NCBI GenBank assembly: GCA_038230835.1
Contig: JBBRMM010000004.1
Span: forward strand, 124,001-188,000
Direction of reading: 5' to 3'
Source: DASUHT01 sp038230835
Lineage (GTDB): Bacteria; Actinomycetota; Thermoleophilia; Gaiellales; JAICJC01
DNA: 64,000 nt
Shown: positions 27,446 through 35,314 of the stretch, one piece after another
Layout: each line of letters opens with the position of its first letter
How positions within the stretch are numbered: position 1 is the stretch's first letter
Made by a program: the position numbers and the translations under genes
Notes under the pieces: generated by a model
The model's database searches: none
What the model was told of the DNA's origin: nothing
The model's input: the letters and a program-made list of their open reading frames with translations, nothing else

Positions 27446-28623
27446 ACCTCGATCAACTCCTCGGGGGCGGTGGTGATGGCGACGACGCCGTCGGACGTCA
27501 CCGCATACATGTTCTCGATGCCGACCGCGCCGCGGCCCGGGAAGACGAACTTGGGCTCGATCGCGATCACGTTGCCCTCGACCAGGGGCCGGTCGAAGCC
27601 GGGAGCGAGCACCGGCAGCTCGTCGATCTCCATCCCCACTCCGTGGCCGAGGAAGCGCACGCGGTCGGGCCCGGCGCCCATGAAGTGCTCACCCAGGCCG
27701 GCCTGCACCGCCATCTCCTCGGCCAGCTCGAACAGGGCCGAGGGCGCGGTACCCGGTCTCGTGCCCCGCTCCGTCGCCCGCAGGATCTCGACCGCGGTCG
27801 AGTAGGCGTCGCGCAGGTCGTCGGGCGCGCGACCGACGAAGAACGTCCGCGTCTGGTCGGCCAGCCACCCGTCGTGGCCCCCCACCAGGTCGACGATCAC
27901 CGGGTCGCCCGCGCGCAGCACGTGACCGTCGGCACCCTTGCCCAGAGCGGGGTTTGGACCCGGCCCGCACAGCGGCGAGTCCGAGTACCCCGGCACCGCT
28001 CCGCTGGGGCCGCCGAGCACCTGCCCGTAGTGCATCTCCTGGTTGAACCCGCGGTAGCGAAGCTGGCCCTGGTGGCCCGCCCCGCGCAGCACAGACTCAA
28101 GTTCAAGTTGAACCTTAGACTCTGAGATGCCAACGCCGATCAGGCCCGGCGCCGCCCGCGCGGCGGCGTCCACCTGGCTCGCCGCCTCCCGCATCTGCTC
28201 GATCTCCCAGCTCGACTTCACCGCGCGCACGCCGCGCACCGCGGCCGAGCAGTCCTCCAGGTCGTACCCGGCCAGCCGTTCGACATAGCTCAGGTAGCTT
28301 CGGGCCGGCAGCACGTCCAGTTCGAAGCCGACGCGTGCCCCCGGCTCCACGCCCGCCTCCTTCAGGGCCACTCCGAGTTCCGACAGCGAGCGCATCGGCG
28401 ACACGGCCTGAAGCGGCGACTCGCGCACCGCCCGATCGAAGGTGCGCCGGACGAGCAGGCGCGGTGCGCCGCCGGCCGGCACCACCAGGTGCGCCTGCTG
28501 GTTGGTGCCCGAGAAGTAGGCCAGGTCGGTGTGCTGGACGAGCACCGCAGCATCCAGGCCGGCATCGGCGAGCGCCGTCTGCAGCGCTCCGACGCGCCGC
28601 TCGATCTGCTCCAAGGGGACCAC
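27442..28623 (-). CDS. M24 family metallopeptidase (Xaa-Pro aminopeptidase-like)
   Basis: 393 residues. An N-terminal creatinase-like domain (residues 1-140) precedes a pita-bread fold with the five expected metal ligands: Asp in VIVDL, Asp in LADQTRT, His in FLGHGVGME, Glu in AIEPK and Glu in GIENMY. It probably cleaves N-terminal residues before proline, though relatives hydrolyse other amides. GTG 28623 is 21 bp from the divergent amidohydrolase. It overlaps the acyl-CoA dehydrogenase start. Confidence 0.9.
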   Translation of the reverse strand: MVPLEQIERRVGALQTALADAGLDAAVLVQHTDLAYFSGTNQQAHLVVPAGGAPRLLVRRTFDRAVRESPLQAVSPMRSLSELGVALKEAGVEPGARVGFELDVLPARSYLSYVERLAGYDLEDCSAAVRGVRAVKSSWEIEQMREAASQVDAAARAAPGLIGVGISESKVQLELESVLRGAGHQGQLRYRGFNQEMHYGQVLGGPSGAVPGYSDSPLCGPGPNPALGKGADGHVLRAGDPVIVDLVGGHDGWLADQTRTFFVGRAPDDLRDAYSTAVEILRATERGTRPGTAPSALFELAEEMAVQAGLGEHFMGAGPDRVRFLGHGVGMEIDELPVLAPGFDRPLVEGNVIAIEPKFVFPGRGAVGIENMYAVTSDGVVAITTAPEELIEV

Positions 28624-28644
28624 GATCGCATAGCGTAGTGCGCC

Positions 28645-30120
28645 GTGATCCTGCACAACGGCCCGATCTACACCATGGACCCGCGACTGCCGCGGCTACG
28701 GGCGCTGGCGGTGGCCGGGCCGACCATCGCCGGTGGCGTTGACGTGCGAGAAGGCGACGACGACACCGTCGGCCACGAGCGGGTGGATCTCGACGGCCGC
28801 TGCGTGCTGCCCGGGTTCTGTGACGCACACGTGCACTTCCTGGCCTGGGCACTGGGCCGCAGCGAGCTCGACCTCGCGGGCTGCGGCTCGATGGCGGAGG
28901 TGCTGGCTGCGGTGGCCGCCGCAGGCGGGGACGGATGGCTGCGGGGACGCGGCTGGCGGGAGGCGGCGTGGGCGGACGGCCCTCCCACAGCGGCCGCGCT
29001 GGATGCAGTGACCGGCGATCGCCCGACCGCCCTGTGGGCGCACGACGGGCACACGCTGTGGCTCAACTCCGCGGGGCTGGCCCGCGCGGGCGGGCACAAC
29101 GCGGCCGGCGTGCTGCACGAGCGCGAGGCGTGGGACTTCCCGCTACCGGAGCGCACCCCACTCGAGGCGTCGCAGGCCGTGCGCGCGGCGATCAGCGAGG
29201 CCAACGCGCGCGGCGTGGTGTCCGTGCACGACCTGCAGCGCTCCGGCGGCCGCGGGCTGTGGCAGCGCCTCGATGCCGATCGGCGGCTCACGCTGCGCGT
29301 GCACATGGGCATCCCGGCCGAGGACATCGACGCGGCGGCGACGCTCGAGCTGCGGTCAGGGTTCGGAAGCGACTTCGTCCGCCTGGGCCCGGTGAAGGTC
29401 TTCATGGACGGCACGCTGGGCTCGCGCACGGCCTGGATGCTCGACGGCTCGGGCGACGTGCTGACGACCCGCGAGCAACTCGAGGCGATCGTGCGGCAAG
29501 CGGCCGGGTGCGGCCTCGGGGTCGCCGTGCACGCGATCGGCGACGGTGCCAACCGAGCCGCCCTCGATGCGTTCGAGGCCACCCGCGACGTGTGGGAGGA
29601 CGCAATGGTGCGGCCCCGCATCGAACATGCCCAGTGCGTGGACGACGCCGACGTGCGGCGCTTCGCCGAGTTGGGCGTGCTCGCCTCCGTGCAGCCGTCG
29701 CACGCCACGTCGGACCGCGACGTGGCCGACCGGCTGTGGGGGGAGCGTGCGCGCTGCGCGTATCGCTTCCACGACCTGCTCGACGCCGGCGCGCACCTGC
29801 TCTTCGGCTCCGATGCTCCGATCGAGCCGCTCGACCCGCTCGCCGGCATCAACGCCGCCGTGCACCGCACCACCGACGATCGTGAGCCCTGGTTCGCCGG
29901 CCAGCGACTGCCGGTCGCCGACGCCGTGCTCGGGTTCACGGCGGCGGGTGCCTACGCGGTCGGCGAGGAGCGCCGGCGCGGGCTGCTCCTGCCCGGGTAC
30001 GCGGCCGACCTGGTGGTGCTCGACACCGACATCATCGCCGAGCCTGAGCGAATCGCCACCGCACGGGTCGAGGCCACCATGCTGGCCGGGCGCTGGGTGC
30101 ACGGCCGCCCGCCGTGGTGA
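28645..30120 (+). CDS. Amidohydrolase, YtcJ/N-substituted formamide deformylase-like
   Basis: 491 residues from GTG 28645. Metal ligands: H-x-H in DAHVHFL, His in AVHAIGDGANR, His in RPRIEHAQ and Asp in GSDAPIEP. Such family 3 amidohydrolases hydrolyse amides or formamides; the substrate is not predictable. It is divergently transcribed from the M24 gene and its stop directly abuts the TPR-like gene. Confidence 0.88.
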   Translation: MILHNGPIYTMDPRLPRLRALAVAGPTIAGGVDVREGDDDTVGHERVDLDGRCVLPGFCDAHVHFLAWALGRSELDLAGCGSMAEVLAAVAAAGGDGWLRGRGWREAAWADGPPTAAALDAVTGDRPTALWAHDGHTLWLNSAGLARAGGHNAAGVLHEREAWDFPLPERTPLEASQAVRAAISEANARGVVSVHDLQRSGGRGLWQRLDADRRLTLRVHMGIPAEDIDAAATLELRSGFGSDFVRLGPVKVFMDGTLGSRTAWMLDGSGDVLTTREQLEAIVRQAAGCGLGVAVHAIGDGANRAALDAFEATRDVWEDAMVRPRIEHAQCVDDADVRRFAELGVLASVQPSHATSDRDVADRLWGERARCAYRFHDLLDAGAHLLFGSDAPIEPLDPLAGINAAVHRTTDDREPWFAGQRLPVADAVLGFTAAGAYAVGEERRRGLLLPGYAADLVVLDTDIIAEPERIATARVEATMLAGRWVHGRPPW

Positions 30121-31167
30121 CTACCCGCCCGCGGTCGAAGCTCCCGACTTGAGAAGGTCGGGGCAGCCGTTGGTCAGGCAGGAAGTGAACACCCCCGCGA
30201 ACCGGGCGTAGGGCCCGTGCGGATCGTCGAGCACTACCTGACGGAACTCCGACGCCGCGTCGCCCTTGCGTAGGATCCAGAAGAAGAGCATGCCAAGGTT
30301 GAAGCGGATCTCAGCGTTTCGGGGCAGCCGCGAAGCGAGCGTGGCGACCGTTCCGACTGCCGTCGCGTGGTTCGCCTTGTCAAAGCTCAGCACCGCCACC
30401 GCGACCTGCGGCGAGACGCCGTTGGGGTCGTCGGCAAGCGCCCGCCGGGCGGCCGCGATCGCCGCCACGCGGTCGGTGTCTTCGAGCGCGACGGCCAGCC
30501 GAAGCCAGTCGTTGGCGTTGCCCGGGTCGCCGGCGGCGGCCTTTTCGAGCGCCGCCACCGATGTGTTGGTGCTGGGCAGCGGCGAAGTGTAGGGCGGGTA
30601 CCCGGGTAGCACCTGCGCACCGTGCGCCGGAAACGGCGGGTAGAGCAGATTGTCGGCTCGCGAACCGTAGAAGCCGTACGCATCGAGGTTCCGAGTCAGT
30701 TGGAGGCTGGTGTTGGCGCCGGCCACATCACCGCTCCACAGCTCCGCGACGCCGAGGTTGAACGCCACCGAGGCCTGGCGTTGGGGCAGCCTGTGCAGCG
30801 CCGCGATGGTCACCCGCGGGCCATTTCGCAGGTAGCCCGACATCGCCTTGGCGACGGCGATCCGCACGTCGCCGGCAGGCAGCCGGTGGATCGCCGCGGC
30901 CAGCACACCGGCCGGTGTGGTGTGCGTGAGCGCCGGGCCGGGCAGGTCGACGGCGATCGGCGGCTGACCGGTCAGCGGTTTCACGCGGGTGAGCGCGGCG
31001 GCCGGCGTCGATGTGCCCTGCGACCGCCACACGACGATGCCCGCGACGGCCCCGCCGATGACCACCGCAACCGCGACCAGGATCGCGATTCGCAGCCGCC
31101 TCCAGCCGGGAATACCCCCGGCTGGAGCGGCGTTTGAGCTATCGAGGGCGGAGGACTTTGGATCCAT
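30121..31167 (-). CDS. Membrane-anchored TPR-like protein
   Basis: 348 residues from ATG 31167. A cytoplasmic N-terminus of about 25 residues is followed by one hydrophobic helix (residues 28-50), then a Pro/Thr-rich linker and helical repeats of TPR character from about residue 110, ending in a short Cys-containing tail (SCLTNGCPDLL). It could be an extracytoplasmic assembly or binding protein. The function is unknown. It is divergent from moeZ. Confidence 0.75.
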   Translation of the reverse strand: MDPKSSALDSSNAAPAGGIPGWRRLRIAILVAVAVVIGGAVAGIVVWRSQGTSTPAAALTRVKPLTGQPPIAVDLPGPALTHTTPAGVLAAAIHRLPAGDVRIAVAKAMSGYLRNGPRVTIAALHRLPQRQASVAFNLGVAELWSGDVAGANTSLQLTRNLDAYGFYGSRADNLLYPPFPAHGAQVLPGYPPYTSPLPSTNTSVAALEKAAAGDPGNANDWLRLAVALEDTDRVAAIAAARRALADDPNGVSPQVAVAVLSFDKANHATAVGTVATLASRLPRNAEIRFNLGMLFFWILRKGDAASEFRQVVLDDPHGPYARFAGVFTSCLTNGCPDLLKSGASTAGG

Positions 31168-31175
31168 TCGCTGGC

Positions 31176-31181
31176 TATACT
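31176..31181 (+). promoter_or_regulatory. Candidate -10 element for the cysteine operon
   Basis: TATACT lies 66-71 bp before the moeZ start. No convincing -35 hexamer is at 17 bp. It is the only good -10 in the 79-bp gap, which separates two divergent genes, so it may drive moeZ-cysO-cysM-mec. Confidence 0.35.
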
Positions 31182-31246
31182 GGAAGCAGTGCAACGGGCC
31201 GGGCGCGTCCGCGCGCCGGGTGTACGGAAAAAGGGTAGGTGAAGTG

Positions 31247-32443
31247 GTGGTTTCTTCGCGCGATCACCTGGCTGCGGCCAGGGGCCAGGTCACGGAACAA
31301 TCGGTGCACGAGGCCGCGCAGCGGCTCGCGCAGATGCCGGCACCCGTCGTGATCGACGTGCGCGAGCGCGACGAATTCGAACAGGGATACATCCCCGGCG
31401 CGCTGCACATCCCGCGCGGCAACCTGGAGACCCGGATCGAGCGAAACGTGTTCGAGCACGCGACGCCGATCGTGGTCTACTGCGCCACCGGCGTGCGCTC
31501 GGTGTATGCGGCCAGGACGCTGGGCGAGCTCGGCTACACGAACGTCGTCTCCATGGCCGGCGGTTTCGCCGCCTGGAAGGAGAACGGCCACGAATGGAAG
31601 CTTCCGCGCACCCTGACGCACGACCAGCTCGAGCGCTACAGCCGCCACGTGCTGATCCCCGAGGTTGGCGAGGAGGGCCAGCTGCGGCTGCTCGACTCCA
31701 AGGTGCTGCTGATCGGCGCGGGCGGGCTGGGATCGCCGGCCGCCGTCTACCTGGCCGCGGCGGGCGTCGGCACGCTGGGCATCATCGATGCCGACACCGT
31801 GGACGTCTCGAACCTGCAGCGCCAGATCGTGCACACCGTCGATCGCGTGGGCATGCCCAAGGTGGACTCCGCCGAGATCGCGATCAAGGGCATCAACCCG
31901 GGTGTGAACGTGGTCAAGTACACCGAGCGGCTGACGTCGGACAACGTGCTGCGCGTGATCTCAGGATACGACGTGATCGTGGACGGCACCGACAACTTCC
32001 CCACGCGCTACCTGCTGAACGACGCCAGCCTGGTGGCCGGGATCCCGGTCGTGCACGGCTCGATCTACCAGTTCGAGGGCTCGGTGACCGTGTACAAGCC
32101 GCACGACGGCCCCTGCTACCGGTGCCAGTACCCGGAGCCGCCGCCGCCCGAGTTGGCGCCGTCATGCGCCGAAGGCGGCGTGCTGGGCGTGCTGCCGGGC
32201 GTGATCGGCAGCCTGCAGGCCACCGAGGCGATCAAGCTGCTGCTGGGCATCGGCGATCCGCTGGTCGGACGGCAGCTGCGATACGACGCGCTGGCCATGG
32301 AGTTCGTCGAGCTGAAGATGCGCCGCGACCCCGAGTGCCCGGTGTGCAGCAAGGATCCGTCCCAGATCGAGTTCATCGACTACGAACAGTTCTGCGCCCT
32401 GCCCTCCAGGGCGGTGCAGGTGCCCAAGGAGGCCGTCGCCTAG
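31247..32443 (+). CDS. moeZ: MoeZ-type sulfurtransferase / E1-like activator of CysO
   Basis: 398 residues. The rhodanese domain comes first: residues 20-115 with catalytic loop YCATGVRS, its Cys carrying the persulfide. The ThiF/MoeB-type adenylating domain follows (residues 125-375): GAGGLGSP nucleotide loop, two CxxC zinc ligands (CYRC, CPVC) and the catalytic Cys in PSCAEGG. This order is opposite to mycobacterial MoeZ, where rhodanese is C-terminal. It should adenylate the C-terminus of CysO and convert it to a thiocarboxylate. Start GTG 31247 (31244 also possible) follows AGGTGA. Its stop overlaps the CysO start. Confidence 0.9.
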   Translation: MVSSRDHLAAARGQVTEQSVHEAAQRLAQMPAPVVIDVRERDEFEQGYIPGALHIPRGNLETRIERNVFEHATPIVVYCATGVRSVYAARTLGELGYTNVVSMAGGFAAWKENGHEWKLPRTLTHDQLERYSRHVLIPEVGEEGQLRLLDSKVLLIGAGGLGSPAAVYLAAAGVGTLGIIDADTVDVSNLQRQIVHTVDRVGMPKVDSAEIAIKGINPGVNVVKYTERLTSDNVLRVISGYDVIVDGTDNFPTRYLLNDASLVAGIPVVHGSIYQFEGSVTVYKPHDGPCYRCQYPEPPPPELAPSCAEGGVLGVLPGVIGSLQATEAIKLLLGIGDPLVGRQLRYDALAMEFVELKMRRDPECPVCSKDPSQIEFIDYEQFCALPSRAVQVPKEAVA

Positions 32444-32724
32444 TGTCCACAGTCCGCATGCCCCCCGTCCTGCGCCAGGCCGTCGGTGGCGCTCGCGAGG
32501 TCGATGCCTCCGGCGCCACCGTGCGCGAGCTGCTCGACGACCTGACCGGGCGCTTCCCGGCCATCAAGTCGCACCTGCTCGACCAGAGCGGCGACCTCAA
32601 CCGGTTCGTGAACGTCTACGTCAACAACGAGGACGTGCGTCTGGGTGACGGTCTGGAGACGAGTGTGGACGCCGACTCGACGGTCATCGTGCTGCCGGCG
32701 ATGGCCGGAGGCGCCCGAGCATGA
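32443..32724 (+). CDS. cysO: CysO-type ubiquitin-fold sulfur carrier with C-terminal extension
   Basis: 93 residues from GTG 32443, overlapping the moeZ TAG. The beta-grasp fold pattern is clear: VRELLDDLTGRFP, then VNVYVNNEDVR and VIVLPAMAGG. The expected terminal Gly-Gly is followed by Ala-Arg-Ala before TGA, so the mature carrier requires removal of three residues before activation. The tail sequence also contains the overlapping cysM ATG. With MoeZ it would carry sulfur as a thiocarboxylate to CysM. Confidence 0.9.
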   Translation: MSTVRMPPVLRQAVGGAREVDASGATVRELLDDLTGRFPAIKSHLLDQSGDLNRFVNVYVNNEDVRLGDGLETSVDADSTVIVLPAMAGGARA

Positions 32725-33677
32725 GCTGCCTTCAGCCGCTGCGATCGGCCGCGTTGTCGGCGGTCGGCAACACACCGCTGATCGAGCTGCCGCGGATGAC
32801 GCCGCACACCGGCGTGCGCATCTTCGCCAAGCTCGAGGAGCAGAATCCCACCGGGTCGGTCAAGGACCGGGTGGCGCTGTCGATGATCGAATCCGCCGAG
32901 GAGTCGGGCGAGCTCGAGCCCGGACAGCGGATCCTCGAGCCGACCAGCGGCAACACCGGCATCGCCCTGGCCATGATCGGCAAGGTCAAGGGCTACCCCG
33001 TCAGCGTGGTGATGCCGGAGTCGGCAACGCCCGAGCGGGTGGAGCTGCTGCGCATGTACGGCGCCGAGATCATCTTCTCTCCGGGTGAGCTGGGATCGAA
33101 TGGGGCGGTGGCCAAGGCGCGGTCGATGGCCGAGCGCGACCCGTCGCTGTTCATGCCCTTCCAGTATGCGAACGAGGCGAACCCGGCCGCGCACTACTGC
33201 GGCACCGCAATCGAGATCCTCGATCAGGCGCCGCTCAACCAGGTCGACGTGTTCGTCGCAGGACTGGGCACGGGCGGCACCTTGATGGGCTGCGGGCGAC
33301 GCCTGCGGGAGGCCAACCCGGACGTCCAGATCGTCGCCGCCGAGCCGTTGCAGGGCGACCCGGTGATGGGACTGCGCAGCCTCGAGGACGGCTACACGCC
33401 ACCCATCCTGGACATCACCCAGCTCGATCGCAAGGTGCTGGTGTCAAACGGCGAGGCAGTGCTGGCGCTGCGCCGGCTGCTCGACGAGGAGGGCGTGTTC
33501 GCCGGCGTCTCGGCCGGTGCCGCACTGGCCGTCGCGCGCCGTGTGGCCAGGGAGATGGACGAGGGCAACGTCGTCGTGCTGTTCGCCGACGGCGGCTCCA
33601 AGTACATGAGCGCCGGGCTGTACACGAAGCCCACCGACCAGCTCGAGCGAGAGATGGAGGAGCGCGTCTGGTGGTGA
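32721..33677 (+). CDS. cysM: CysO-dependent cysteine synthase CysM
   Basis: 318 residues, ATGA overlap with cysO. PLP lysine in PTGSVKDR, phosphate loops EPTSGNTG and GLGTGGTL. The operon with cysO and mec indicates use of O-phosphoserine and CysO thiocarboxylate, giving CysO-cysteine, as in Mycobacterium tuberculosis CysM. An O-acetylserine enzyme cannot be excluded by sequence alone. It overlaps the mec start. Confidence 0.92.
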   Translation: MSCLQPLRSAALSAVGNTPLIELPRMTPHTGVRIFAKLEEQNPTGSVKDRVALSMIESAEESGELEPGQRILEPTSGNTGIALAMIGKVKGYPVSVVMPESATPERVELLRMYGAEIIFSPGELGSNGAVAKARSMAERDPSLFMPFQYANEANPAAHYCGTAIEILDQAPLNQVDVFVAGLGTGGTLMGCGRRLREANPDVQIVAAEPLQGDPVMGLRSLEDGYTPPILDITQLDRKVLVSNGEAVLALRRLLDEEGVFAGVSAGAALAVARRVAREMDEGNVVVLFADGGSKYMSAGLYTKPTDQLEREMEERVWW

Positions 33678-34063
33678 TCCCGGTCGTGGTGCGGGACGAG
33701 ATCGTCGCCCACGCCCGAGCCGGACTGCCCAACGAGGCGTGCGGCATCCTGGCCGGGCGCGGCGACCGGGTCGAGCGGTTCTTCCCCGCCCAGCCGGACG
33801 AGCCGAGCCCGTTCTACTACCGGATCGAGTCGCGCGACCAGATCCGGATCATGAACGAGATCGACGACGCGAACCTCGATCTGGTCGGGATCTACCACTC
33901 GCACACGTCCTCGCCGGCGTACCCCAGCCGCACCGACGCCGAGCAGGCGTTCTGGCCCGATGCTGTGTACGTGATCGTGTCGCTGGCCGGAAGCGAGGCG
34001 GTTGTGAAGGGCTTCCGGATGGCCGACATGACGGTCGCCGAGGAGCCACTGAGCTTCGAGTGA
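33671..34063 (+). CDS. mec: Mec-type JAMM/MPN+ zinc peptidase
   Basis: 130 residues, GTG 33671 (or 33674), overlapping cysM. The JAMM motif is complete: Glu in NEACGIL, H-S-H-x10-D in HSHTSSPAYPSRTD. In the mycobacterial pathway it hydrolyses CysO-cysteine to release free cysteine. In this operon it is also the obvious candidate to trim the extra residues after the CysO Gly-Gly (inference). Confidence 0.93.
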   Translation: MVIPVVVRDEIVAHARAGLPNEACGILAGRGDRVERFFPAQPDEPSPFYYRIESRDQIRIMNEIDDANLDLVGIYHSHTSSPAYPSRTDAEQAFWPDAVYVIVSLAGSEAVVKGFRMADMTVAEEPLSFE

Positions 34064-34079
34064 GCTTCGAGTGAGCTTC
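34051..34079 (+). repeat. 11-bp tandem duplication across the mec stop codon
   Basis: GAGCTTCGAGT occurs twice, followed by a third partial copy GAGCTTC. The first copy supplies the final codons and the TGA stop. It appears to be a slippage product; all copies lie at or after the stop. Confidence 0.8.
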
Positions 34080-34113
34080 TAAGGCCTGTCTCAGTGGGGG
34101 CTCACTGCTGTCT

Positions 34114-34130
34114 CATGCCGGCCCGGCATG
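34114..34130. promoter_or_regulatory. Perfect 8-bp inverted repeat upstream of a small membrane protein
   Basis: CATGCCGG-C-CCGGCATG is a symmetric 17-bp palindrome 9 bp before ATG 34139. It could be an operator for a dimeric regulator or a short hairpin. No poly-T follows. Confidence 0.4.
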
Positions 34131-34138
34131 CTGGGTGC

Positions 34139-34384
34139 ATGACCCAGAACCTCCTCCTCAAGATCTACACCAGCCTGGTTGCGGTGATCGCGGTCGTCGC
34201 GATCGCGCTCACCCTGAACGCACAGCAGATCGCCGGCCAGTGGCGGGTGCAGGCCCAGTCCTCCACCCACGTCGCCGCGCTCCTGGCACCGCAGCGCGGC
34301 TCGACGAAGGCAGTCACCGCGCCGGGCTCGGCAGCGCTGCCTGCCTCCGCTGTGGCGACCCTGCCTACCACCCACACCAGCTGA
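34139..34384 (+). CDS. Small single-helix membrane protein
   Basis: 81 residues from ATG 34139. One hydrophobic helix (residues 9-27) is followed by an Ala/Thr/Ser-rich low-complexity tail, predicted extracytoplasmic. No recognised family. The open frame extends upstream to 34094 with no ribosome-binding site. Confidence 0.5.
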   Translation: MTQNLLLKIYTSLVAVIAVVAIALTLNAQQIAGQWRVQAQSSTHVAALLAPQRGSTKAVTAPGSAALPASAVATLPTTHTS

Positions 34385-34405
34385 GCGTCACGCCCCGGCA
34401 GCGCT

Positions 34406-34420
34406 CAGGCGGCCCGCCTG
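34406..34420. terminator. Short GC hairpin after the small membrane-protein gene
   Basis: CAGGCGG-C-CCGCCTG has 7-bp perfect arms 22 bp after the stop. The loop is a single base, so the hairpin would open to a larger loop in RNA, and there is no U-tract. Weak terminator evidence. Confidence 0.35.
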
Positions 34421-34459
34421 ACCTCTGTCGCCGGATCGTCACGACTCCGTGTCCCGAAC

Positions 34460-34488
34460 CGTTCGGGGTCTGACCCCGGGGTGGGGTG
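34460..34488. terminator. Palindromic GC element between convergent genes (copy 2)
   Basis: CGGGGTCTGACCCCG (34464-34478), with the same C/A- or G/T-rich flank as the copy at 12766-12797 in opposite orientation. It lies between the end of the small membrane-protein gene and the end of the Lrp gene, again a convergent junction. Confidence 0.5.
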
Positions 34489-34520
34489 GCGCGTGGCTCG
34501 CGACCGCGACGCGCCCGGGG

Positions 34521-35006
34521 TCAGGTTTGCGGCATCTCAGCATCGAGTGCGGCGGGAGTAACCGGCCGGCCCTCGAACTCCGTGCCCAGCACGATCACCG
34601 ACTTCGTGCGCTCCACCGATGCCAGAGCGCGGATCTCCCAGATCAGATGCTCGAGGGCGCGCATGGACTCGGCACGCACCTTGAGCATCAGGCTCTCCTC
34701 GCCGGCGATGTGGTGACACTCCTCAACCCATGACATGGCCTCGAACGCGCCCTCGAGCTCGCTGCGCGGCCCAGCGGCCTGGGTGACCATGATGAAGGCG
34801 GTGACCGCCGAGCCGACCATCTCGGGGTCGACGACGGCGCGATAGCCGGTGATCACTCCTCGCGACTCGAGCTTCTTCACACGCTCGTGCACCGCCGCGG
34901 GCGATAGGCCGACCTGCTGGGCGATGTGCGCGAAGGTCGCCCTGCCCTCGCCCTGGAGGTGGGCGATGATCGCGCGATCGGTGTCGTTCAGCTCTTTCGT
35001 GCTCAT
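34521..35006 (-). CDS. Lrp/AsnC family transcriptional regulator
   Basis: 161 residues. An N-terminal winged helix-turn-helix (ELNDTDRAIIAHLQGEGR, then QQVGLSPAAVHERVKKLE) is followed by a RAM/AsnC ligand-binding domain. It probably regulates amino-acid genes in response to an amino acid. ATG 35006 has AAGG upstream. Divergent from the pterin dehydratase gene, with 44 bp between. Confidence 0.92.
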   Translation of the reverse strand: MSTKELNDTDRAIIAHLQGEGRATFAHIAQQVGLSPAAVHERVKKLESRGVITGYRAVVDPEMVGSAVTAFIMVTQAAGPRSELEGAFEAMSWVEECHHIAGEESLMLKVRAESMRALEHLIWEIRALASVERTKSVIVLGTEFEGRPVTPAALDAEMPQT

Positions 35007-35050
35007 CAACCTTGCAAGAACGATACTCGCGCTGCGGTATTGTGCAGCGC

Positions 35051-35302
35051 ATGAGCGACCCAGCAGGATGGGAGCGACGCGACGGGGCGTTGCGCAAGCG
35101 GTTCGGATTCGCGGACTTCGCGTCTGCGCTCAGCTTCGCCAACCGCGTCGGCGCCGCCGCGGAGGCGGCCGACCACCATCCCGACCTGTGGGTGTCGTGG
35201 GGGGCCGTCGAGGTGGCGTGGGTGAGCCACTCGGAGGGCGGGATTACCGACCGCGACGTCGAGATGGCGCGGCGCACCGACCAGCTGGCCGAGGCCGACT
35301 GA
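35051..35302 (+). CDS. Pterin-4a-carbinolamine dehydratase family protein
   Basis: 83 residues. The family core HHPD is present, followed by the conserved VSH...GGITDRD segment. It dehydrates 4a-hydroxytetrahydrobiopterin during recycling of pterin cofactor; no aromatic hydroxylase is nearby. The open frame extends upstream to 35012, but ATG 35051 matches the usual family length. Confidence 0.88.
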   Translation: MSDPAGWERRDGALRKRFGFADFASALSFANRVGAAAEAADHHPDLWVSWGAVEVAWVSHSEGGITDRDVEMARRTDQLAEAD

Positions 35303-35314
35303 CGCTGCGCGGAG

